Source: Candidatus Altarchaeota archaeon (GTDB lineage Archaea; Altiarchaeota; Altiarchaeia; JAFGQM01). Taken from it: a DNA stretch of 12,283 bases. Position numbers and translations under genes: made by a program. The stretch lies in the NCBI GenBank assembly GCA_016935655.1, contig JAFGQM010000122.1, positions 1-12,283 of the forward strand, given 5' to 3'. The notes under the pieces were generated by a model that worked only from the letters and a program-made list of their open reading frames with translations, ran no database searches and had not been told where the DNA came from. Each line of letters starts with the position of its first letter. Positions within the stretch are counted from its first letter, which is position 1. This document shows, piece by piece, positions 1 through 5,341 of this stretch.

Positions 1-326
1 ACAGGGGCGATATTCTACTTTTCAAAACGAAAAATTCTTTTGAGACATCCAAAAAATTCAAAAAGGATTATGTCTACCTGGATGAGGATGCCGCCGATCT
101 ATTGCTTGAAAGGGGCGTAAAGACTGTCGGCATCGACTACCTTTCCATAGAACGTTTTGGCTCGAAGGACTGCGCGCTCCACAAGAGACTCTTGCCAAAG
201 ATTCCGATAATCGAGGGCCTTGTGCTGAAGGACGTTGATGAGGGCGAGTACCTTTTGTGCTGCCTGCCTTTGAAGGTCAAGGGAGCCGAGGCAGCCCCAG
301 CCAGGGCGATACTTTTAAAAAGATAG
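1..326 (+). CDS. Cyclase / kynurenine formamidase-like protein, C-terminal part (partial)
   Basis: The left edge of the window cuts this gene. The open frame runs from base 3 to the TAG at 324-326 and gives about 107 residues, so the internal ATG at 102 is not the start. It reads like the C-terminal half of the cyclase family (PF04199, KynB-type metal-dependent formamidases): a GDILLFKT strand, then an acidic helix with AADLL, then GVKTVGIDYLSIE, HKRLL, IIEGL, and a closing segment LPLKVKGAEAAPARAILL. The family hydrolyses amide or ester bonds such as N-formylkynurenine, using His/Asp metal ligands. The N-terminal ligand motif would lie outside the window, so the substrate cannot be judged. 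Family assignment is from recognised motifs; the exact function is uncertain. Confidence 0.8.
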   Translation, partial: RGDILLFKTKNSFETSKKFKKDYVYLDEDAADLLLERGVKTVGIDYLSIERFGSKDCALHKRLLPKIPIIEGLVLKDVDEGEYLLCCLPLKVKGAEAAPARAILLKR

Positions 327-375
327 GCTTTTTAACACTAAACCCGTAAATAACACTTTCTAAAAATGCTGAAAA

Positions 376-672
376 ATGAACATTGCTGATTTAAAACCGC
401 GAATGGGGAATGTGGAAATCGAGGTTGAAGTGACGGAGATAGGGGAAGTCCGGGAGTTTGAGAAGTACGGCAGGCCCGGAAGGGTCGCCACAGCGATTGT
501 AAAGGACAAGACGGGCGACATCTCCCTGTCCTTGTGGAACGAGCAGATAGACAGGATAAACGTCGGCGACACCTTGAAGATATCCAATGGCTACGTATCG
601 GAGTGGCAGGACAAGCCCCAGCTTACCGCGGGCAAGTTCGGCACGCTTGAGGTTGTCAAAAAGAAGAAATAG
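376..672 (+). CDS. Single OB-fold ssDNA-binding protein (SOSS-B / archaeal SSB type)
   Basis: This 98-residue protein is one OB fold with a short lysine tail (KKKK). It has the signature of archaeal single-OB SSBs and eukaryotic SOSS-B/hSSB1: an N-terminal MNIADLKPRMGNVEIEVEVTE strand, a GRPGRVATAIVKDKTG beta-hairpin, SLSLWNEQIDRINVGDTLKI, and NGYVSEWQDKPQL. The aromatic residues W54, W77, F28 and Y31 are in places where the family stacks bases. It should bind ssDNA (possibly RNA) in replication and repair. It lacks the long acidic tail of crenarchaeal SSB, being near the minimal family length. The start is the ATG at 376; an ATG at 366 is out of frame and closes quickly. It lies 84 nt upstream of top6B on the same strand, which fits a DNA-maintenance block. 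Confidence 0.88.
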   Translation: MNIADLKPRMGNVEIEVEVTEIGEVREFEKYGRPGRVATAIVKDKTGDISLSLWNEQIDRINVGDTLKISNGYVSEWQDKPQLTAGKFGTLEVVKKKK

Positions 673-690
673 GCCAACTGCATCGTAGAT

Positions 691-726
691 GTTTTTGTCC
701 GCGTAATCAATGTTTTTATTTTTTAT
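691..726 (+). promoter_or_regulatory. T-rich terminator/promoter stretch before top6B
   Basis: Two T-tracts lie between the ssDNA-binding gene and top6B, GTTTTTG at 691-697 and TGTTTTTATT followed by more T at 711-726. Runs of T on the coding strand are the usual archaeal transcription terminator. The second tract could also act as a TATA-like element, since it lies 30-45 nt before the start and would leave room for the GAGGT ribosome-binding site. A further CTTTAAC box is at 729-735. Which one is used cannot be decided from sequence. Confidence 0.4.
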
Positions 727-744
727 CCCTTTAACTTAAGGCTC

Positions 745-749
745 GAGGT
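745..749 (+). promoter_or_regulatory. Shine-Dalgarno site of top6B
   Basis: GAGGT, six nucleotides before the ATG at 756, matches the archaeal anti-Shine-Dalgarno sequence and fixes the top6B start. Confidence 0.6.
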
Positions 750-755
750 TTTGGA

Positions 756-2414
756 ATGCCCAAAGAAGCTGACGATCTGTTCAAGGAACTTAGGGAGCAC
801 AGCATAGCCGAGTTTTTCCGAAAGAACGCGCAGATGCTCGGCTACAGCGGCAAGATAAAGTCCCTGACCACGGTAGTCCATGAGCTTGTTACCAACTCCC
901 TTGACGCCTGCGAGGAGTCCCATATACCCCCCGACATTCTGGTCAAGATAGAACAGATTGACGAGGAGGCGGTGGTAGTGCATGGAAGGGACAATGGCCC
1001 GGGCATACCGAAGAAGCACATCTCAGACGTGTTCGGCAAGATGCTTGCAGGTACTAAATTCCACAGGAACATACAGCTCAGGGGCCAGCAGGGGATAGGT
1101 GTGGCCGGTGTCACCATGTTCTCCCAGATGACCACTGGCAAGCCTGTTGAAATCATAACATCAACGAAGAACGAGGCCTGGGACATCGAACTCACCATCG
1201 ATATAAAGAAGAACAGGGCTGATATAGTAAACCAGCAAAGTATAAGTCCGCCGCCTGAAACGACAGGCACGGAGTTCATAGCAAGGTTCAAGGATGTTCA
1301 GTTCTCAACGGGTGACCAGGGCCCATATGAATACCTGAGGAGGACCGCCATCGCCAACCCCCATACGGAGATAACCTATGTCGATCCGTCAGGGGCCAAG
1401 ATTGTCTTCAACAGGTCGACGGAGGAGATACCAAAACCGCCCAAGGAGATACCCCCACACCCCAAGGGAGTCATAGTCGACGACATCGTGCTTATGTCAA
1501 AGGTCAGCAAGTCCCATACTACCAAGGGCATGCTTCAGACCGAGTTCTCGAGGATGAGCTCGCAGAAGGCCGCCGAGGTCCAGCAGCATGTGACATTCGA
1601 TTTGAACCTGTCCCCGAAGAAGCTTGGCTGGGGAGAGGCCGAGCAGATAATAAAAGCGTTCAAGAAGATGACGTTTTTGGCCCCTGCCACTGATTGTCTC
1701 CGCCAGATAGGCGAGGTCAAGATTGAGACCGCCATGAGGAACATACTCGCGCCAGAGTTCCTTGCAATCGTGGAAAGGAAGCCCACAGTATACGGGGGCG
1801 GCTATCCCTTCCAGATTGAGGTGGGCGTCGCCTATGGCGGCCATGCGGGCAGGAAGCTCGCCACTGGCGAGAAGAGGTATGAGATCATGAGGTTCGCCAA
1901 CAGGGCGCCCTTGCTTTTCGATGCCGGCGGCTGCGCGCTGACCAAGGCCGTCCAGACAGTCGACTGGAAAAGATACGGCCTTAAGGACCTAGAGAACCTG
2001 CCCGTGACGATATTCGTGAGCCTCATCTCGACGCATATACCCTATATCTCCGCAGGGAAACAGAGTGTGGCTGATATAGAAGAGATAGTGGATGAGATAC
2101 GCTTCGCCCTGATGGATGTGGGGAGAAAGTTCAACAGGTTCCACTCAAAGAGGCGCAGGGCCGAAGAGCACATGCTCAGGAGGGACAAGCTTTTGAAATA
2201 TGTGACTGAGATAGCCCCCGCGATAGCCGAGATCACGGGCAAGAAAAAAGACGAAGTGTTAAAAAAATGGGAGAAGCTCGTGGAGGACAATGTCAGCATA
2301 GCCGTTGAAGAAGAGCCAGGGGAACCGGAGGAAGAGGAGCCTTCCGATGTCGCGGAGGCGGCCGAAGAGGAGGGTGAAGGCAACGGCGACACTAAGATAT
2401 CCGATTACATGTGA
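756..2414 (+). CDS. top6B: DNA topoisomerase VI subunit B (GHKL ATPase)
   Basis: ATPase subunit of the type IIB topoisomerase, which passes one DNA duplex through another and relaxes or decatenates DNA as an A2B2 tetramer. At 552 residues it shows the Bergerat/GHKL fold in order: N-box [13 protein letters not shown] (N47 for Mg-ATP), DNGPGIP at 79-85, the glycine-rich ATP lid GQQGIGVAG at 110-118, and TGTEF at 170-174. A helix-two-turn-helix region follows (about 230-305), then the transducer with the switch lysine K435 in GKQSVAD, which senses the ATP gamma-phosphate. The tail from about 512 is strongly acidic (E-rich, with P and G), presumably disordered, and ends ISDYM; there is no C-terminal Ig-like domain as in Methanosarcina. 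All catalytic motifs are intact. It overlaps the start of top6A, indicating translational coupling. Confidence 0.96.
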   Translation: MPKEADDLFKELREHSIAEFFRKNAQMLGYSGKIKSLTTVVHELVTNSLDACEESHIPPDILVKIEQIDEEAVVVHGRDNGPGIPKKHISDVFGKMLAGTKFHRNIQLRGQQGIGVAGVTMFSQMTTGKPVEIITSTKNEAWDIELTIDIKKNRADIVNQQSISPPPETTGTEFIARFKDVQFSTGDQGPYEYLRRTAIANPHTEITYVDPSGAKIVFNRSTEEIPKPPKEIPPHPKGVIVDDIVLMSKVSKSHTTKGMLQTEFSRMSSQKAAEVQQHVTFDLNLSPKKLGWGEAEQIIKAFKKMTFLAPATDCLRQIGEVKIETAMRNILAPEFLAIVERKPTVYGGGYPFQIEVGVAYGGHAGRKLATGEKRYEIMRFANRAPLLFDAGGCALTKAVQTVDWKRYGLKDLENLPVTIFVSLISTHIPYISAGKQSVADIEEIVDEIRFALMDVGRKFNRFHSKRRRAEEHMLRRDKLLKYVTEIAPAIAEITGKKKDEVLKKWEKLVEDNVSIAVEEEPGEPEEEEPSDVAEAAEEEGEGNGDTKISDYM

Positions 2415-3496
2415 GAATGAAAAAAGAGGCCATAATAGCCAGGATAACGAAGCTCGGCGAGGAGATCCAGGAAGAGGTAGACAAGGGCCAGAACCCACAT
2501 ATAACCATGCCCGCCAAGGGCCTTGGCAATGTGCAGTTCGACGAGGAGAACCAACTGCTCCAGCTGGGGGACAAGAAGGCCAGGAGGTCCTTTTTGAACA
2601 TCGCCCATTCCAGGAAGTTCATGCAGACCCTTTTGATAGCCAGCCTCTGCAAAAGGCTTGTAAATGCGGACAAACACGCCTCTATAAGGGAGCTCTACTA
2701 CCAGCTCAAGCATACCATCGACAAGACCAAGGAGAACACCTTCGAGGACCAGTCCGAGTCGGACCCCATAATAGAGGATTTGGAGCGGCTCCTCGATGTC
2801 TTAAGAGAGCAGCTCAATTTAAGCGCGGACAGAAAGGGCTATCTGTATGGGAATATAAAGATAGTCGATGCTGGTGATACCATAAACTGCATGAAGCTGG
2901 GCAGGGGCGGTCTGGGCATACCATCAAACGTCGAGGAGATAAAATTCGCTGAGGTCAATGCTGATTTCGTGCTTGTGATAGAGACCGCAGCCATGTATGA
3001 GAGGCTGATAGAGGAGCAATTTGCGAAGAAGAATAATGCCATCCTGGTCGCCACCCAGGGCCAAGCCGCCAGGGGCGTCAGGAGGCTTGTCCACAGGATA
3101 AACGAGGAGACTAAGCTCCCGATAATCGTCTTCACTGACGGCGACCCGTATGGCTATTACATCTATTCTGTTTTGAAGATGGGGTCGATAAACCTCGCCT
3201 ACCTCAGCACTGATCTTGGAACTCCTGAAGCCAAGTTCGTCGGCATGACTATGACCGACATAAGCCGTTACGGGCTGGAGAAAGTCACCGAAAAGCTCAA
3301 GGACCTCGACATAAAGAGAATAAAGGAAGAGACCGAGTACCCCTGGTTTAAGGACAAGCGATGGCAGATGGAGCTGAAGAAGATGCTGAAGGGTGGGGTT
3401 AGGATAGAGCAGCAGGCCCTAGCCAACAAGTCCCTCGAGTTTGTCGCCAAGAAATACCTCCCGGAAAAAATAGCGGCATCGGATTTCCTGCCATAG
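2411..3496 (+). CDS. top6A: DNA topoisomerase VI subunit A (Spo11-like DNA cleavage subunit)
   Basis: Cleavage subunit of topoisomerase VI, homologous to meiotic Spo11. Numbering from the GTG start gives 361 residues. The winged-helix 5Y-CAP domain holds [11 protein letters not shown] with the catalytic tyrosine expected at Y97 (second Tyr of the pair). The Toprim domain follows, with the acidic glutamate E191 in [14 protein letters not shown] and the DxD pair D243/D245 in [10 protein letters not shown] that binds Mg. The start is either GTG at 2411, making a 4-nt GTGA overlap with the top6B stop, or ATG at 2417 with a 2-nt gap; the proteins differ by two residues. No clear Shine-Dalgarno is present, so coupling to top6B translation is likely. 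The length is normal for the family and all catalytic residues are present. Confidence 0.96.
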   Translation: MRMKKEAIIARITKLGEEIQEEVDKGQNPHITMPAKGLGNVQFDEENQLLQLGDKKARRSFLNIAHSRKFMQTLLIASLCKRLVNADKHASIRELYYQLKHTIDKTKENTFEDQSESDPIIEDLERLLDVLREQLNLSADRKGYLYGNIKIVDAGDTINCMKLGRGGLGIPSNVEEIKFAEVNADFVLVIETAAMYERLIEEQFAKKNNAILVATQGQAARGVRRLVHRINEETKLPIIVFTDGDPYGYYIYSVLKMGSINLAYLSTDLGTPEAKFVGMTMTDISRYGLEKVTEKLKDLDIKRIKEETEYPWFKDKRWQMELKKMLKGGVRIEQQALANKSLEFVAKKYLPEKIAASDFLP

Positions 3497-3532
3497 CGAT
3501 GTTTTTATTCCAAATATCATAAATAATCTAAG

Positions 3533-3814
3533 ATGGACCCAAAATCAGAGGTTGAGGTTATAAAGAAGATGCTGGAGGGGAATAAGTTCAAGGTCGTCGA
3601 CGTGCAGTTCGAGGGCGTCATAGAGGCTCAGGACGCAAGGGTTATCGCAGTGATAAACAAGATGTCCGAGGATAACCAGGCCTTCGGTGTTCTTAGGGTC
3701 TTCTACGAGGCGGACGGCGATGTGCGCGTGATAGAAGTACCCGTCGGCAATATGCCTGCCGAGGAGGAGTACCCGCCGGCTGAGGAAGAGCCGAAGCAGA
3801 AGAGGAGGCGATAG
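3533..3814 (+). CDS. Conserved-looking 93-aa protein of unknown function
   Basis: I do not recognise this protein. It starts with a short helix (SEVEVIKKMLEGNKF), then a run of alternating hydrophobic residues suggesting a compact alpha/beta domain (KVVDVQFEGVIEAQDARVIA, GVLRVFYEADGDVRVIEVPV), and ends in a proline/glutamate linker and a basic tail KQKRRR. The acidic-then-basic tail suggests a soluble protein touching nucleic acid or a protein partner, but that is only inference. Codon use (AGG, GTC, ATA, GAG) matches the topoisomerase genes, supporting a real resident gene. It lies 36 nt after top6A with its own AT-rich upstream stretch (GTTTTTATT at 3501-3509) and is followed by a T-run terminator. 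It has no signal peptide or membrane helix. Confidence 0.72.
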   Translation: MDPKSEVEVIKKMLEGNKFKVVDVQFEGVIEAQDARVIAVINKMSEDNQAFGVLRVFYEADGDVRVIEVPVGNMPAEEEYPPAEEEPKQKRRR

Positions 3815-3816
3815 GG

Positions 3817-3830
3817 TTATTTTTTTAATC
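3817..3830 (+). terminator. T-run terminator after the 93-aa gene
   Basis: A run of seven T (within TTATTTTTTTAATC) begins three bases after the stop codon, the typical archaeal intrinsic terminator form. It separates the protein-coding block from the tRNA gene. Confidence 0.5.
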
Positions 3831-3836
3831 TAGCAC

Positions 3837-3848
3837 TTCTAACTTAAA
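3837..3848 (+). promoter_or_regulatory. TATA-like box of tRNA-Asn
   Basis: TTCTAACTTAAA is centred about 25 nt before the first base of the tRNA, at the usual distance for an archaeal TATA box. It resembles the CTTTAAC/CTTTTTAA boxes before other genes here. Confidence 0.4.
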
Positions 3849-3903
3849 CCTGTTTTTCCTATTTTTGCCTCGGTAGCTCAGTTGGTAGAGCGTGTGGCTG
3901 TTA

Positions 3904-3932
3904 CCCTTTCTCAGATCCTGGAAAGGATTGAT
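3904..3932 (+). other. tRNA-Asn intron (bulge-helix-bulge)
   Basis: This 29-nt insertion follows A37. It holds a perfect 6-bp stem CCTTTC/GAAAGG with a 10-nt loop. Cutting after the second base of each 3-nt bulge (TA^C and AT^A) removes exactly these bases and restores a 7-base anticodon loop. The 4-bp central helix pairs C-G, U-U (mismatch), G-U and U-A. Confidence 0.85.
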
Positions 3933-3955
3933 ACCATAAGGTCGCAGGTTCGAGT

Positions 3956-3968
3956 CCTGCCCGAGGCG
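3956..3968 (+). repeat. attL-like copy: tRNA-Asn 3' end (direct repeat, copy 1)
   Basis: CCTGCCCGAGGCG forms the end of the T arm, the acceptor 3' strand and the discriminator base. The identical 13 bases recur at 4543-4555, just beyond hicA. Archaeal integrases commonly recombine at tRNA 3' ends and leave such repeats, so this is read as one attachment site of an inserted segment. Confidence 0.6.
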
Positions 3969-3970
3969 TT

Positions 3971-4066
3971 CGTACTGAGGTTACATATAATGGGGAGAAG
4001 ACAGCCATAAAGGTGCGATACTACATGGGCGAACTATTGTGGTCTGACGAATTTGTAAGCTTTTAA
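3971..4066 (+). pseudogene. Possible 3' fragment of a broken gene next to the tRNA
   Basis: From just after the tRNA to the TAA at 4064-4066 one frame reads like protein: RTEVTYNGEKTAIKVRYY, then MGELLWSDEF. It has the hydrophobic/charged alternation of beta-strands and shows no stop in the frame back into the tRNA. There is no plausible start codon for a full gene. It would suit the downstream end of a gene cut at the attachment site, but it does not resemble the C-terminus of a tyrosine recombinase that I can recognise. At about 31 codons, chance is quite possible. Confidence 0.25.
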
Positions 4067-4067
4067 T
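4059..4067 (+). promoter_or_regulatory. TATA-like box of hicBA
   Basis: GCTTTTAAT is centred about 26 nt upstream of the hicB ATG, so transcription would start at or very near the start codon (leaderless mRNA). It matches the CTTTTTAA-type box seen upstream of other genes in this window. Confidence 0.45.
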
Positions 4068-4088
4068 CGAAAATAGTCTAATATCCTC

Positions 4089-4301
4089 ATGAAACGAAGC
4101 TATGCTGTGATTATAGAAAAGGATAATGAGACTGGGATGTATGTCGGAGAGGTCCCAGGGATCCCGGGATGCCATAGTCAAGCAAAGACCATTGATGAGT
4201 TGATGGAGAGAATGAAGGAGGTTATATCATTGTGTTTAGAGGAGGGTATTGACAGCGAGCTGTCGTTTATAGGAGTTAAGCAAGTGGAAGTTCCTGCATG
4301 A
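4089..4301 (+). CDS. hicB: HicB-family antitoxin
   Basis: This 70-residue protein is the degraded RNase H-fold domain of HicB (UPF0150): MKRSYAVIIEKDNETGMYVGEVPGIPGCHSQAKTIDELMERMKEVISLCLEE, with the family hallmarks of a Y-V-x-V-P-x-I-P-G-C strand-turn and the following T-x-x-E-L helix. It lacks a C-terminal HTH or ribbon-helix-helix DNA-binding domain, so by itself it may not be an autorepressor. It should bind and neutralise HicA, whose gene overlaps its stop by 4 nt (ATGA). The antitoxin-first order is a known arrangement for hicBA. The pair lies between the tRNA-Asn gene and a repeat of the tRNA end, suggesting acquisition by integration. Confidence 0.9.
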   Translation: MKRSYAVIIEKDNETGMYVGEVPGIPGCHSQAKTIDELMERMKEVISLCLEEGIDSELSFIGVKQVEVPA

Positions 4302-4528
4302 GACTCACACCGATCCGCCCGCAAAGGCTGGAGAAACTTCTCGTTGACATCGGCTTTGCACCAACCAGACAGAGGGGAAGCCATGTATTCTACAAACATA
4401 AAGATGGTAGAGTTACTTCCATACCCTTTCATGGGGGCGAGGATATAGGACCTGTATTGCTTGGAAAGATTCTGAAAGAGATAAGGCTTGAGCGAAAAGA
4501 GTACCTAAGGCTTTTGAAGGGAAAATAA
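4298..4528 (+). CDS. hicA: HicA-family mRNA interferase toxin
   Basis: This 76-residue protein is a complete HicA (YcfA-like, dsRBD-like fold) that cleaves or binds mRNA in a ribosome-independent way. It begins with the LEKLLVDIGF helix, then the catalytic segment RQRGSHVFYKH, with the active-site histidine at H29 in the G-S-H motif. It continues with the SIPFHGGEDIGPVLLGKILKEI motif that ends the fold. Nothing is truncated, so the toxin is probably active and held by HicB. It shares an ATGA overlap with hicB. The 13-bp tRNA-end repeat begins 14 nt after its stop. Confidence 0.92.
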   Translation: MRLTPIRPQRLEKLLVDIGFAPTRQRGSHVFYKHKDGRVTSIPFHGGEDIGPVLLGKILKEIRLERKEYLRLLKGK

Positions 4529-4542
4529 GAAGTTTTTGTACC

Positions 4543-4555
4543 CCTGCCCGAGGCG
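4543..4555 (+). repeat. attR-like copy of tRNA-Asn 3' end (direct repeat, copy 2)
   Basis: CCTGCCCGAGGCG is an exact copy of 3956-3968 and ends at the same base as the tRNA discriminator; identity stops on both sides. The remainder of a tRNA is absent. With the first copy it brackets about 590 bp containing hicBA. Confidence 0.6.
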
Positions 4556-4566
4556 CTGTTCACCCA

Positions 4567-4815
4567 TCAACTCGTGTGGTGGTTAGTCTCCTTCCCTTTG
4601 CAGTGCAAGGGGCACCAGATGAGGAATGCTACGATCAGAAGTATTATTATGGTGTCGGGTCTGCTGGATAGGTGAAGCAGTATGTTGACCACCAGAATCA
4701 ATAGGAATAACAGCACCAGATAACGCAGGATTATCCATGGGTTAAGCTGCTTGAGGCCTATCATGCCGAGGGTCCGCCCAGGCTCCCTGAACTCCTCCTC
4801 AATGGAGATAGGCAT
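4567..4815 (-). CDS. Possible small two-helix membrane protein
   Basis: I do not recognise this ORF. From the ATG at 4815 it encodes 82 residues: an acidic N-terminus (MPISIEEEFREPGR), a hydrophobic span at about 27-48 (WIILRYLVLLFLLILVVNIL), a short loop SSRPD, a second span at about 54-70 (TIIILLIVAFLIW), and a polar tail. The frame is open back to an ATG at 4860 (97 residues), but a TATA-like AACTTATAGG at 4862-4871 would place transcription start near 4841, favouring the downstream ATG. The two clean spans and charged N-terminus argue for a real gene; no Shine-Dalgarno or known family supports it. It converges on the hicBA segment. Confidence 0.45.
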   Translation of the reverse strand: MPISIEEEFREPGRTLGMIGLKQLNPWIILRYLVLLFLLILVVNILLHLSSRPDTIIILLIVAFLIWCPLHCKGKETNHHTS

Positions 4816-4917
4816 AATCTGGTTATAACTACAAGGAAGAAAAACCAATGCGACTGGCATACCTATAAGTTGGCGTTAGAATACCAATCGCTTAGAATGA
4901 ACACTGCTGGCTCCCGT

Positions 4918-5058
4918 TCAGGGCCCAGAAAAAGCTGCCTGTTTGCATATCTCCTCTGCGACCTCGTCCCAGGAGTACTCCAGCAAACAGCTGTCGTCAG
5001 GTAACCTAGCTTTCACTTGGACCTGAAGTTTTAGATTTTTTTGTTTGATCTTAACCAC
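4918..5058 (-). CDS. Small ORF or gene remnant (46 codons, GTG start)
   Basis: The frame from GTG 5058 to TGA 4918 encodes a basic N-terminal part (VVKIKQKNLKLQVQVKARLP) followed by DDSCLLEYSWDEVAEEICKQ. The second part faintly resembles the closing helix of group 1 glycosyltransferases (a YSWxxVAxxI pattern). A box CTTTTTTATATTA at 5081-5093 on the minus strand is centred about 29 nt before the GTG, which would give a leaderless message. It may be a short real gene or a decayed glycosyltransferase end; the similarity is too short to be sure. Confidence 0.25.
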   Translation of the reverse strand: MVKIKQKNLKLQVQVKARLPDDSCLLEYSWDEVAEEICKQAAFSGP

Positions 5059-5341
5059 CCGAGAACATTACAGTAAGAAGTAATATAAAAAAGACCCTTT
5101 TTGAGGTTTTCGCACGGAATTAATGGTTTGAAACGCATATATTGCCAGATTTTTTTCCGAGGACATCAATTCCGCCCAATTACAGATTCCTTAATAGGCG
5201 TTTTTGCTGAATTTTAAAGCCCCTTGATTTAGGTTTTATTTAAATGCCGGAAAAAATAGCGTTATCAGGTCTTTTTATATGGTTTTGGGTCCTTTGTACT
5301 CTCCAGTCGGTTACACATAGAACAATCTTTTTCTAAGAGTT
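5059..5341. other. AT-rich intergenic stretch
   Basis: There is no convincing gene here. The stretch carries several T/A tracts, a TATA-like CTTTTTATAT on the plus strand at 5271-5280, a T6 tract on the minus strand at 5251-5256 that could terminate the large secreted-protein gene, and an inverted repeat of 10/11 matching bases (CGGAATTAATG at 5115-5125 with CATCAATTCCG at 5164-5174). Confidence 0.5.
5081..5093 (-). promoter_or_regulatory. TATA-like box, minus strand
   Basis: CTTTTTTATATTA on the minus strand is one of the best TATA-like boxes in the window. It lies 23-35 nt upstream of the GTG of the 46-codon ORF, and no better target is visible. Confidence 0.35.

Larger units (their letters stand above)
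3867..3968 (+). tRNA. tRNA-Asn (GUU) with a 29-nt intron
   Basis: All cloverleaf parts are visible. The acceptor GCCTCGG (3867-3873) pairs with CCGAGGC (3961-3967) and the discriminator is G3968, as expected for Asn. The D arm is GCTC/GAGC. The anticodon stem TGTGG (3893-3897) pairs with CCATA (3934-3938), the loop reads CTGTTA then A, and the anticodon is GTT at 3900-3902. The T arm is GCAGG-TTCGAGT-CCTGC. CCA is not encoded. An intron at 3904-3932 sits between positions 37 and 38, the canonical archaeal site. Its internal stem is CCTTTC/GAAAGG. Around the junctions, seven nucleotides on each side form a bulge-helix-bulge with 3-nt bulges TA^C and AT^A; the central helix is weak, with one U-U mismatch. 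Splicing would need the archaeal tRNA endonuclease and RtcB-type ligase. Confidence 0.95.

Noticed and set aside
102..326. A 74-aa gene starting at ATG 102
   Set aside because: The same frame is open to the window edge and the upstream residues (GDILLFKT and onward) belong to the same family fold, so 102 is an internal methionine of a truncated gene.
2305..2877. A 190-aa plus-strand ORF across the top6B/top6A junction
   Set aside because: It is an out-of-frame shadow: composition is rich in Arg, Pro and Gly with no domain, and both real genes through this region have intact catalytic motifs.
3969..4542. An integrase gene for the tRNA island
   Set aside because: No R-H-R-Y tyrosine recombinase motif was found on either strand between the two repeats; only hicBA and a short unrecognised fragment are present.
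5244..5336. A 30-aa hydrophobic plus-strand ORF
   Set aside because: ATG-to-TAA frame with a hydrophobic stretch, but it lies in AT-rich sequence with no ribosome site and no promoter at a suitable distance; chance is the simpler reading.
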